From Melieria omissa (taxonomy: Eukaryota > Arthropoda > Insecta > Diptera > Ulidiidae), in contig OZ020270.1 in assembly GCA_963971225.1 (NCBI GenBank), forward strand, positions 1,798,001 to 1,862,000: 64,000 bases of DNA, given 5' to 3'. Within the stretch, counting starts at the first letter, position 1; each line of letters opens with the position of its first letter. The notes beneath the pieces are model-generated. The model saw only the letters and a program-made list of their open reading frames with translations, was not told where the DNA came from and made no database searches. Shown here piece by piece: positions 53,658 to 62,801 of the stretch. Both the position numbers and the translations under genes were made by a program.

Positions 53658-54875
53658 ATGTCGACCTTCAAAAAAATTGCCTCGGAACGAAACGAACAGA
53701 CGACGGACAAGGACAAACGAACTATGGACTCGGACAAACGACAAACGGAAAAGAACGAACGACTGACGGACAAAAGGAGAGAGGTGGGCACTTCCTCCGA
53801 AGACGACCTCCTGGCATCAAGCCAGGAAACCCTAATTTCCTCGATAGGAGTGGGCGCTGTGGGCCACAGCAGCTCTACCCCTACCGAGAAACCCACTACT
53901 TCAGCGGCGGCAGCGAAAGCCAGCAAGAAACCGGCCAGACCTAGAGAACCGTCCAGGTATAAGCAGTACCAGAGAGCCTTAGCTATCCTCGGCAGGATCA
54001 GCAAGAACGAGGCTGCTGGTACTGCTCATCCCAAGGACGCAGAGGACAAGGCACGGTTTCAGAAGGTTGTCGATGAGTACTTGGCGTACAAAGCGACCCT
54101 GCCGCAACCCCCAGCAGCAACAAAACGCGACCGTTCTGCCCATGACAGTTCGAACCGCGAAACAAAAAAGGCCAAGATTGCCGGTGCAACAGAGGCCAAG
54201 CGCGTTTTTAGTGACGTAGCAAGGGATCACCTGCAGGTGGCGCTGGTCGATGCCACCACCAATCGCGGCAAGGAAGCCTTGGAGAAATGGGGAGAGATCG
54301 AGGCCAGGTTGACACAGATGGTCATGGACCATGTGATGAGCAACCTGGCAGCGAACCCGAAGGTGCCTCTCCCCGGTTTCGACTCGGCGGAAGTTGTTCG
54401 CGGGTATCGGGTGATCAAGTGCGAGGACCAGTTCTCGAAGGATTTCCTGGAAGGCTGCATTTCCAAGCTCGGAGAAGCAGCGGGTGGCTTGAGGCTCAAG
54501 CTCATCCCAGCCAGCGAGATCCCCAGGAGACCAAGGGCTCGCATTTGGTTGCCCAATATGACATTGGACAGTGGCAAGCTGGTGCCTTACCTGCAGGCAC
54601 ACAACCCGACAGTGCCAATGGCGGATTGGCAAGTCTTGAAGGCGGAGGCTCCGCAGAAAAACAGTATTTCCTTCCTCCTAGTTATTAGTGAGGAATGCTT
54701 GCCTGCCCTGGAGAGGGCAGAATACAAACTTCGGTTTGGCGTGCGGCACGCGAGGCTGAAGGTCTTCCGCTCCTCCAATCCGGAAGAGGAGGATGCTGAC
54801 GGGATCATTGATGCGCAGAAGTTGTTGGACGACGTCAGGCTAGATGATCCGGACCATACCACCCCCGTCCAGTAA
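53658..54875 (+). CDS. LINE ORF1, RNA-binding/chaperone-type protein
   Basis: The open frame reaches back to an ATG at 53424, but 53424-53657 is proline/tryptophan-rich and unlike protein. The ATG at 53658 (MSTFKKIASERNEQ) starts the natural-looking product of about 405 codons. It has a charged, lysine/aspartate-rich N-terminus, a basic middle (KKPARPREPSRYKQYQRAL), and a folded C-terminal region with PRARIWLPNMTLDSGKLVPY and TVPMADWQVLK that recurs in LINE X ORF1 (14043-14834). No CCHC knuckle seen. It should coat LINE RNA. It ends TAA, followed by one codon and the ORF2 ATG in the same frame. Confidence 0.85.
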   Translation: MSTFKKIASERNEQTTDKDKRTMDSDKRQTEKNERLTDKRREVGTSSEDDLLASSQETLISSIGVGAVGHSSSTPTEKPTTSAAAAKASKKPARPREPSRYKQYQRALAILGRISKNEAAGTAHPKDAEDKARFQKVVDEYLAYKATLPQPPAATKRDRSAHDSSNRETKKAKIAGATEAKRVFSDVARDHLQVALVDATTNRGKEALEKWGEIEARLTQMVMDHVMSNLAANPKVPLPGFDSAEVVRGYRVIKCEDQFSKDFLEGCISKLGEAAGGLRLKLIPASEIPRRPRARIWLPNMTLDSGKLVPYLQAHNPTVPMADWQVLKAEAPQKNSISFLLVISEECLPALERAEYKLRFGVRHARLKVFRSSNPEEEDADGIIDAQKLLDDVRLDDPDHTTPVQ

Positions 54876-54878
54876 GAT

Positions 54879-57800
54879 ATGGGGTTGAAGGTTGTCCAGG
54901 TCAACCTCCAACACTCTAAGTTGGCAACGGACAACCTAGCCGTCCTCCTGTCGGAGGAGGATGTAGACATCGCCATCGTCCAAGAGCCTTGGGTGCGGAG
55001 CACGGAGGTAAAAGGACTTCGGCTGAGCAACTACAACCTTTTCTACAAAAAGGGTGAAGGTAAGCCCAGGGCGTGTATAGTTGCCAAAAAACATCTCAAC
55101 ACCTATCTTTTACCCCATCACAGCACCAACGACACCACGGTGGTGGAGCTAGTTGCAGCGAGTGGCACCAACATCAAAATTGCCTCGGCCTACATGGCGC
55201 ATGATAGGCCCGCGCCACCCGAAGAAGTCCGGAGGCTCATGAGCGGCGGTAACAACCGGAGTGTAGTGTTGATAGGCTCTGACGCCAATGCAAGACACAC
55301 TCTATGGGGCAGCAGCGAAATCAACGATCGGGGTGAGTCACTCTTTGATTTTATACTTAATACTAACCTGGTAGTGTGTAACAGGGGTAACACCCCAACC
55401 TTCGTCTTCCCAAGCACTGACGGCTTCAGCGGTTGGGAGGAGGTCCTAGATGTTACACTACTAACTGACAATGAGCAAGTGAGGGTGGACAAATGGAGAG
55501 TGTCCAGCAAAAAATCCTTCTCGGATCACGCCTGGATACTCTTCAATTTGGAGGTTCAGGTCGAACCACCCCCGCCATATCGTAACCCTAGACGTACCAA
55601 CTGGAACCGATTCGCCGGCATGATCCGCAATAGGATAGGCGGAGTACGCCCTGCCAATATATCCTCAGTGGGGGACATTGACCACAGAATCGAGCAGTTG
55701 GAAAACGCGATGGTTTCCGCGTTCAAAACGTCTTGTCCAATCAAATATTCTAAGAAATCGTTCCCACCTTGGTGGAACGATGAACTATCCCGTCTGAGAT
55801 CGGAGGTCCGGAGGTCATTCAACCTAAGCTATTCCACGGGTAACTGGCAAAATTACAAGAATAGCCTAAGGACGTATAAAAAGGCGATAAGGGACTCCAA
55901 AAACAAGGGTTGGAGGGATTTCTGTTCAGCCATAGAAACCACCAAAGATTCGGCCAGGCTAAGTAAGGTGTTGTCAAGGGACCACACCTGCCCCTCATAC
56001 ATCAAGAAGCCGGATGGCTCCTGGACCGAGAGTACTGAGGAGGCCTTAGACCTGCTGTTAAATACGCACTTCCCAGGGTGCGAAAAGGAGGAACCACTGA
56101 TAAGGCATCAGATACTAAATCTGCCCCCAATCAGTGACAACAGCATTATAACTAGGGAAAATCTCGCATGGGCCATCAAAAGCTTTTCCCCTTATAAGTC
56201 CCCGGGCCCAGATGGCATCATTCCAATGATGCTACAGGTATCCCAAGACTCAGTTTTACCCTGGCTCGAGGTCATTTTTAAGGCCTGCCTAGCCTGGAAC
56301 TACATTCCCATTAGTTGGAGGCGCGTTAAGGTCGTCTTTATTCCCAAGGTGGGGAAAAGAGGCCATGAATCGGCGAAGGACTTTCGGCCCATAAGTCTGA
56401 CATCCTTCGTGCTCAAGACCCTTGAGCGACTCCTCGACGTCCATATACGTAAGGAGGTAGAGCATAAGTTGTCAGCAGCCCAACATGCATACCTGAAGGG
56501 AAAGTCAACGGAGACAGCCCTTCACGAAGTAGTACGAACAGTGGAAAGATCACTGGAGTACAAGCAATACACATTGGCGGCCTTCATGGACATAGAAGGT
56601 GCTTTTAACAACATAGAGATAAGCGCGATAGAGTCATCGCTGGTGAACCTTGGAGTCAACGTACATGTTCGCAGCTGGGCCACTGCAATGCTCCAATCGA
56701 GGGTGGTGAGCGCAACGCTCGGAAACACCCACCTTACAAAATGGGTAACCAGGGGCACACCACAAGGGGGGGTATTATCGCCTCTCTTGTGGGTCTGTGC
56801 CATTGACAACATCCTAACAGAACTTAACCGGAGAGGAGTCAAAACGGTTGCGTATGCGGACGACGTGGTTTTAATGGCATCAGGAATGAGCCCTGATGTG
56901 ATTAGCGGAATCCTTCAGGGTAGTTTGGACGGGTTAAGTGCTTGGTGCACGGGACGTGGACTAAGCATTAACCCCAGTAAAACTGAACTGATGCTGTTTA
57001 CCACCCGCACTAAGATACCAACTTTTAGACGACCTCATCTTGGGAACGTTACATTACCCCTCTCGTCCAGTGCCAGATACCTTGGGGTAATTCTGGACCC
57101 CAAACTGAACTGGAGGCTAAATATAGAGCATAGAATAAACAAATCAGGATTTGCACTTTATTCTTGCAGGAGAATGATAGGAAGGAGGTGGGGCCTCCGA
57201 CCAAGTCTAATGCTTTGGATGTTCAAGATGGTTGTGCGTCCAATACTATCATACGGAGCTCTTGTCTGGTGGAAAGCCCTCAGGAGGGAATATAACATCA
57301 CCAAACTCGGTAGATTACAAAGAACAGCTTGTGCCGGAACTACGGGAGCGATTAGATCCTGCCCTGGAGAGGCGCTTAACGTGCTGACGCACTTGCTTCC
57401 CGTTGATTTGCACATTATGAAAACCGCAACTCTTAGTGCTCTCAGGCTGAGAGAAACCGGTTGCTGGAGAGACAGACCGTATGGCCACGGCAGTCTACTA
57501 CTACAAGGGCAAAGGAGCCTGCCTACAACTACGGATTACGCTATTCCCACCATTGCTTTTGGGAAAAACTACGATATCCGTACCCCCTCCCGTCTAGAAT
57601 GGAAGAGAGGGAACATCCTCAATAACCTGCATACCACGATTTACACGGATGGCTCCAAGATGGTATGCGGAGTAGGAGCAGGAGTCTTTTCGGAGCACCT
57701 TAAACTAAATGTGTCTTTCCGTCTCCCCAATACAGCAAGCGTCTTCCAGGCGGAAGTGCTTGCTATTAGGGAAGCGTGTAGGATGGCACTGGCAGACACA

Positions 57801-58469
57801 TCCTACAAAAGCCACATCACTATACTTTCCGACAGCCTATCTACGATCAAGGCACTGGGATCGCCGATTCTGTCGTCAAAACTAGTGCAGGAGTGTAGGA
57901 AGCTCCTCACAGAGCTGGCTCATAGGTTCAGAGTTACCCTGATATGGGTGCCAGGGCACAAGAACATTGAAGGGAACGAAAGAGCTGATGAGCTAGCTCG
58001 GAGAGGCTCCGCTCTTGATGAAAGCGAGGCGTTGACGGTTCACGCCCCACTGGGCTTCATCAAGAGCGAGGTCTCGAAGGACTTCTTCGCCAAAGCCGAC
58101 ACTAGATGGCAGAGGACGGAATCCTGTAAAACCAGCAGACTACTTTGGCCAACATACGACAAGAAAAAGACCGCGGAGCTCTTGAACAAGGGCCGCCGGG
58201 ATGTGGCAAGACTAACGGCAGTTATCACTGGTCACTGGCCTATTGGCGAGCACGCGGCAAAAATGGGGATCCCATACAATACCAGCTGTCACAGCTGTGA
58301 AAACCAGGACGAGAAGGAAACCGTACACCACTTCCTCTGCGACTGCCCGGCGCTATCAAGAAGGAGATGGAAAACGCTGGGAAAACCGACATTCCAGAAT
58401 TTCGAGGAGATAGCAAAGTGCAGTGTAAGCTCGCTACTCTCTTTCATTAACCTCTCGGACTGGATATAG
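54879..58469 (+). CDS. LINE ORF2: endonuclease, reverse transcriptase, RNase H, zinc motif
   Basis: 1196 codons without a break. Endonuclease (about 1-220): VVQVNLQHSKLA, IAIVQEPW, VLIGSDANARHTLWGSS and SFSDHAW. Reverse transcriptase (about 420-800): SPYKSPGPDGIIP, FRPISLTSFVLKTLERL, FMDIEGAFNNI, TRGTPQGGVLSPLLW and catalytic AYADDVV (residues 658-664). RNase H (about 915-1050): IYTDGSKMV (922 on), FQAEVLAI, LSDSLSTIKAL and VPGHKNIEGNERADELA. The C-terminal CCHC-type motif CHSCENQDEKETVHHFLCDC is near 1140. It nicks target DNA and copies LINE RNA in place. The LOA/I clade assignment rests on the RNase H and RT wording; a precise family name is not known to me. Confidence 0.95.
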   Translation: MGLKVVQVNLQHSKLATDNLAVLLSEEDVDIAIVQEPWVRSTEVKGLRLSNYNLFYKKGEGKPRACIVAKKHLNTYLLPHHSTNDTTVVELVAASGTNIKIASAYMAHDRPAPPEEVRRLMSGGNNRSVVLIGSDANARHTLWGSSEINDRGESLFDFILNTNLVVCNRGNTPTFVFPSTDGFSGWEEVLDVTLLTDNEQVRVDKWRVSSKKSFSDHAWILFNLEVQVEPPPPYRNPRRTNWNRFAGMIRNRIGGVRPANISSVGDIDHRIEQLENAMVSAFKTSCPIKYSKKSFPPWWNDELSRLRSEVRRSFNLSYSTGNWQNYKNSLRTYKKAIRDSKNKGWRDFCSAIETTKDSARLSKVLSRDHTCPSYIKKPDGSWTESTEEALDLLLNTHFPGCEKEEPLIRHQILNLPPISDNSIITRENLAWAIKSFSPYKSPGPDGIIPMMLQVSQDSVLPWLEVIFKACLAWNYIPISWRRVKVVFIPKVGKRGHESAKDFRPISLTSFVLKTLERLLDVHIRKEVEHKLSAAQHAYLKGKSTETALHEVVRTVERSLEYKQYTLAAFMDIEGAFNNIEISAIESSLVNLGVNVHVRSWATAMLQSRVVSATLGNTHLTKWVTRGTPQGGVLSPLLWVCAIDNILTELNRRGVKTVAYADDVVLMASGMSPDVISGILQGSLDGLSAWCTGRGLSINPSKTELMLFTTRTKIPTFRRPHLGNVTLPLSSSARYLGVILDPKLNWRLNIEHRINKSGFALYSCRRMIGRRWGLRPSLMLWMFKMVVRPILSYGALVWWKALRREYNITKLGRLQRTACAGTTGAIRSCPGEALNVLTHLLPVDLHIMKTATLSALRLRETGCWRDRPYGHGSLLLQGQRSLPTTTDYAIPTIAFGKNYDIRTPSRLEWKRGNILNNLHTTIYTDGSKMVCGVGAGVFSEHLKLNVSFRLPNTASVFQAEVLAIREACRMALADTSYKSHITILSDSLSTIKALGSPILSSKLVQECRKLLTELAHRFRVTLIWVPGHKNIEGNERADELARRGSALDESEALTVHAPLGFIKSEVSKDFFAKADTRWQRTESCKTSRLLWPTYDKKKTAELLNKGRRDVARLTAVITGHWPIGEHAAKMGIPYNTSCHSCENQDEKETVHHFLCDCPALSRRRWKTLGKPTFQNFEEIAKCSVSSLLSFINLSDWI

Positions 58470-58624
58470 AGGATATATATATATATATGGATATACATAA
58501 ACATACAGTCCAGAAGACACCGCACAGCATACCCTAGTGTACCTACCGGGAATAGTGGTAACAAAACGGCGCCAACGCGCTAATTGGATGATGGAACATC
58601 GCCACTTGAACCAACCAACCAACC
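58470..58624 (+). other. LINE 3' UTR and (AACC)n tail
   Basis: Short 3' UTR with an (AT)n run at 58473-58488, ending TTGAACCAACCAACCAACC. The tetranucleotide tail probably reflects the reverse transcriptase's slippage at the 3' end. Confidence 0.85.
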
Positions 58625-59668
58625 AGGATTTGCATATGCATTCAAATAGCAGGTACTAAGCTTCTAATACTAGCAGGTACCTGCAGTTCTTAGGTTTTTA
58701 CCCGTTGTGGGATTTTTGAACAGCCCAGACACATAAGTGGGTTTTAGACAGTACACATAGATATAAGTCTGCTTTTTGTTTTTCAATAACTAATTGTTTC
58801 ATTGGTGCGGTTCAACTCAAAGACTAATGGCGACTGACTGAGTTTTGCTCAAATTAAAAAAAAAAAATTGTATGACAGTCACAGTGTTAGTATTTTGTTA
58901 AAAACAAAATCAAAGGATACATTGATGATTGACTGGTTGCCGGAAATGAAAGCCAACTTGTTTTTCGTATGTGCAAACTGCGCATCCAGTCAAAGTATTC
59001 TTTACTTCGAGCTTACAGCAATATACGCCAAAAAAAAGTCGACTTAATATTAAATTGCAAGCTTGTATCACATCTTAAATGAAGCCAAAATCCAAATTTG
59101 CATGCCCTGGCAACAAGTATAATCGCGTGTAATTGATTCACTTTCAAAACCTTGACGAACTTGTTTGAACGTACGCACCCGAAAGCACAAAATTGCGCGA
59201 GGTGGCCACAGAAATATCGCTGTAAAATCTAGTCGGGCAAAATCGGGCACCCGATCTCTTCATGGCAGATCTCACAGAAGACTAGTGAACAATTTTCCCA
59301 AAGACGGAACCGTGGCAAGTATGGCCTTTTTTTTGAAAGTCTATCGAAAGTTCAAAAAGAGCGATAAAAACAATGCTTCAAGTGAGTACCTATGAAAAGA
59401 CAACAACAACAACCAACTTTTTTTTTTCTATATTTAATTATTTACTACAAATGCCTTCTTTTACGATGCTGGTGCAAAAAGTTTTAACTAATTTGCTCCT
59501 TTCCGTATTTTAAAACTTCAGCTTTGCCGAAAAAGTGCAAATTGCTGATATTATTTCACACTCTACAAATTGCTCAACTTTGACGGGCTCTACAAGTAAA
59601 ACTATTTGTCCAATTTAGTTAAGGTTTTCGGATTTCTTAGGTCCAATCATTTATCTATCGGACAAGTA

Positions 59669-60287
59669 TAGGGTGTTTTTTTTAGAGGTTTGTTTTTCGA
59701 ATAGAGATAAAACTGGCATTTTGTGGTCAAATCTGGCAACTCTAATGTCATTTATGTTCAGTTTGGTTTGCCATTTCATCATGAACAGGTTGACAAAAGA
59801 ACAACGCTAGCAAATCGTGCAAATTTATTTCGAAAATAATGGTTCAGTTCGCGAAGTTTACCGCAAGCTCCGTCCATTTTATGGTCGACATAATCGTCCA
59901 TCAGAGCAAAATCGGTCCATCCATCGGTTAACCATGGGTCGTTTTCGCACTACGTTTACTCTATGTGATAACACGCATCCGCAGAGACGTCGAACAGTGC
60001 GCACCGAAGAAACAATTGCCGCTGTAGAGCAAAATGTTGAAGAGGACCCGAATGAATCGATTCGCCACCGTGCACAGCAATTGGAGCTTTGTCTATCAAC
60101 TTTAAAAATTGGACCTGTAGAATTGGCTTTATTCGAGCCAGCCGCGGCGGCCACTTGCCCGAAATCATATTTAAACATTAATGGCATAAAATTATCCTTC
60201 CAATAAAGCCAAATTGATGGGCATTAAAACGATTTACTTGTGTTTTATTTCAATTCGAAGTTCTATACCTCTAAAAAAAACACCCTA
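59669..60287 (+). mobile_element. Internally deleted mariner-like element in block B
   Basis: Inverted ends TAGGGTGTTTTTTTTAGAGG and its complement, with TA duplication (59667-59668 and 60288-60289). The empty site is at 46790-46791 in block A. 619 bp. The transposase starts at 59780 (MNRLTKEQR then a stop) and continues KIVQIYFENNGSVREVYRKL-type wording at 59811 onward, then RTEETIAAVEQNVEEDPNES near 60000, before the catalytic domain is cut out. It resembles the rosa-like (DD41D) mariner group I recall from tephritids; this is tentative. A second copy of the same 5' end is at 62521. Confidence 0.85.
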
Positions 60288-60367
60288 TATAAGAGTTTCC
60301 CCCAAATCGAACATGACAAAATCGACTTTTGCAACCTACGTCGGCAGAATCAGCCACTGTGCGGCGC

Positions 60368-60983
60368 GCCGCGGCGTACCGTTTGCAAATTCAAATATGC
60401 AAGGGTGTGTGTCCGTGTGAAAATAAATGTGCGTGTTGCTTGTGTATGCGCTGAGGTGAATGAAAACAATACGAGCAACTGCACAAGATAAAAATCAAAT
60501 TGAATTTCCATGGCTTTCGGTTCTGCTATGAATGAACCATGTGAATTCACAAAGGCGTACAGTAGAGTATGCGTTCCTATTGATAAAAAACCAAAACCAT
60601 GAATTTCTGCTGTGCAATGTTGGCATTCATGTAGGCTACGTTGCCTTCTGGCCTTATAAAATTCATACGATAAATTTTTGAATTCATATATTAACAGCAA
60701 CATATTATTATTTATTATTATCATTTCCTTAAAATTTATATTATTTAGCAGTTTTATGTGTTCTTTAGTATTTTTATTTTATTCTTATTTTTCGGTTTAC
60801 TTGCAATTTTAAATGCAATTTTTTCTTAGCAAAATTATTAAAAAGTAATCTAATATAAATTGCTTATGTTCCCTACAAGTAGACGGTTCTGAAAACCACA
60901 TTTTGTATTCATCTACTTTTGTTACGTTTGCAAAACACAAATTGTACAAAAGCTTTTTTATATTGGAGGAATGGGGGGTTGCC
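60368..60983. other. Unassigned AT-rich sequence
   Basis: Begins where A/B similarity stops. Contains a GTGTGTGTCCGTGTG stretch (60405) and TATTATTATTTATTATTATC (60702) but no coding region. May include the 3' end of the P-like element. Confidence 0.45.
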
Positions 60984-62520
60984 TTAAAAAACGTATGAAA
61001 TGTGTTGTAAAACATTTTTGAAACAAAAAAAAAATGAGTCGATTGGAGCTTTTAGTTTTAAACTACTGTTAAAATAGTTGAAATTTTTGAAAAATATAAA
61101 CATTGCGTTTCTTTGTAAATCACAAAGCTCATCTTTTATTAACTTTTTGCAGTTATGACAGTCAAATTTTTCAATAGTTTTCATCAATATGAAACCAGAG
61201 AAATAACGAAGGGAACCATCACTCATATTATTTCCATTGAGATCATTTTCGCAAGAATTTGGTCAAACTCAAAAAGTGAAGGATTATTGTTTGTAACTCC
61301 TCTTTTTCTTACCAAATAAAAAAGATTTTCAAGCGGGTCTTGATTAAGTCTTGATAATAAAAGAAAATTGGATTTTTCCGCCCAGATATCTTGTGAAGGA
61401 GACAAAACTGAAGTAATTGATAAAACTATACCATTTAAACAGTATACCGTTTTAGGATACAACTTTTGACATAGTTTTTCATTTTCTTCAAATAATTTTG
61501 GATATTGTTATTCTCACGAAAAGCTGATCGGAAAGGATTTTTATCAAAAAGAACATGGCTATTCAAACAATCAAAAAGTCTGTTTATTTTTTCAATAAAT
61601 ATAGCTGTGGACAAAGCTTTCTCTTTGCAATCATTTTCAACCAAAGATTTTATGGCTGCGGATACAGTATGGCTAAATATTTGAGTTGCGTATTTAACCT
61701 TCATTTTTTCAAATGAATTAGGATAAATATGTTTTTTTGTCAATTTGGGACAAAGGCGGGTTGAATTGTTTTTATCCAATTTATATAACCTGCAAATAAT
61801 TGACCAAGAACTTTGTCCATCAGGCGAAGTGATATCATTTCGTGTTAAAATATTTCTTAGTGATTCCCAATTTAGCGAATGAAGATCTGTTGTTTGACCC
61901 TTGATCACACACAATTGCTCTTACGTTTATACCCAGTTTTTGAGACATTTTTACATTATTTTTTATAATTCCTTTAAGTTCATTTGACATCAAGCCGGTA
62001 GAAGAAGCGTAATGGCTCAAAACGTTTTTCAATTTGAATACAGCCCCCTTAGCATAAAAACGCAAACTTGACCAGTAAGTTGGATTTTTCTTGCGGTTCG
62101 ATCATCAACAAAGCCCACAATTTCATCATTAAACAGATTGTACTGTAAATGTTTTCTGACAGAAAATTCATCGAACATCAAAACAGCTTCTCGTTCGTCG
62201 ATATTCATAACTTGAAAAATTTTTTCAAGCGTGCTAAACCATTTTTGGCTTATGCCTGGCTGCAACGATTTTATTGGAGCTCATCTTAGCAACGACGTTT
62301 TAGAAGGTAAATTTAATTTCAGTTCGTCCCTTAGGAATTGGTAAAAAGCTGCAGAATAAAAGAACATGCTTTGTGCTATAACTTTTTCTTGCCAAAGAAC
62401 TCTTTTCTTTAGTAACATTTTACAAAATGTGGCAGTATTATCGGACAAAGATTTCTTAGCGACAAAATCATCAACTGCCTGTTCTATATTAGTCGCTCTT
62501 ATTTTTTTGTTTCTTTTATA
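60984..62520 (-). pseudogene. P-element/THAP9-like transposase, decayed and truncated
   Basis: Minus-strand fragments in order: AQSMFFYSAAFYQFLRDEL near 62340, REAVLMFDEFSVRKHLQYN near 62170 (first Asp), LRGLYSN, INVRAIVCDQGSNNRS near 61910 (second Asp), MKVKYATQIFSHTVSAAIKS near 61670, LLLSRLNQDPLENLFYLVR near 61330 (Glu) and a C-terminal SLRYFSGFILMKTIEKFDC near 61180. These match the catalytic core of P-type transposases as I remember it. A stop after TSLLR (62282) and shifts near 62030, 61840 and 61440 disable it. The N-terminal THAP DNA-binding domain is missing: a mariner end begins at 62521. Confidence 0.8.
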
Positions 62521-62797
62521 TAGGGTGTTTTTTTTAGAGGTTTGTTTTTCGAATAGAGATAAAACTGGCATTTTGTGGTCAAATCTGGCAACTCTAATGT
62601 CATTTATGTTCAGTTTGGTTTGCCATTTAATCATGAACAGGTTGACAAAAGAACAACGCTTGCAAATCGTGCAAATTTATTTCGAAAATAATGGTTCAGT
62701 TCGCGAAGTTTACCGCAAGCTCCGTCCATTTTATGGTCGACATCGTCCATCAGAGCAATTAATTCGGTTAACCATGGGTCGTTTAAATCTTTGCGAG
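62521..62797 (+). mobile_element. Mariner-like 5' fragment, inserted in the P-like element
   Basis: Starts TAGGGTGTTTTTTTTAGAGG after TA, like the element at 59669. Its transposase start at 62633 (MNRLTKEQRLQIVQIYFEN) is open for about 50 codons, with the helix-turn-helix region. It is then replaced near 62797 by LINE sequence, so its 3' half is missing. Confidence 0.82.
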
Positions 62798-62801
62798 ATC
62801 A

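Larger units (their letters stand above)
53229..58624 (+). mobile_element. Full-length LOA/I-type LINE with both ORFs open
   Basis: 5396 bp, flanked by the 12-bp duplication AGGATTTGCATA (53217-53228 and 58625-58636). The empty site is preserved in block A at 45748-45759, which fixes both ends exactly. It begins GGGCCGTCGTGCC and ends in a tetranucleotide tail, (AACC)n, not poly(A). ORF1 and ORF2 are uninterrupted. The insertion is younger than the A/B duplication or arose in the B lineage only. This is the best candidate for an active element in the window. Confidence 0.95.
50098..60364. repeat. Block B, source of the copy in block A, with two later insertions
   Basis: Matches 42629-46866 throughout. 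It holds, at the same relative places, the Tc1 fragment (50098-50594), unassigned DNA (50595-51464), the 36-bp-TIR element (51465-51954), the RAG1-like N-terminal fragment (52479-53107) and AT-rich DNA (58637-59668). It additionally contains a LINE at 53229-58624 and a mariner at 59669-60287, both with target duplications, which are absent in A. Confidence 0.92.

Noticed and set aside
53531..54632. Minus-strand frames of 157 and 217 codons under LINE ORF1
   Set aside because: Shadows of ORF1 in GC-rich coding sequence.
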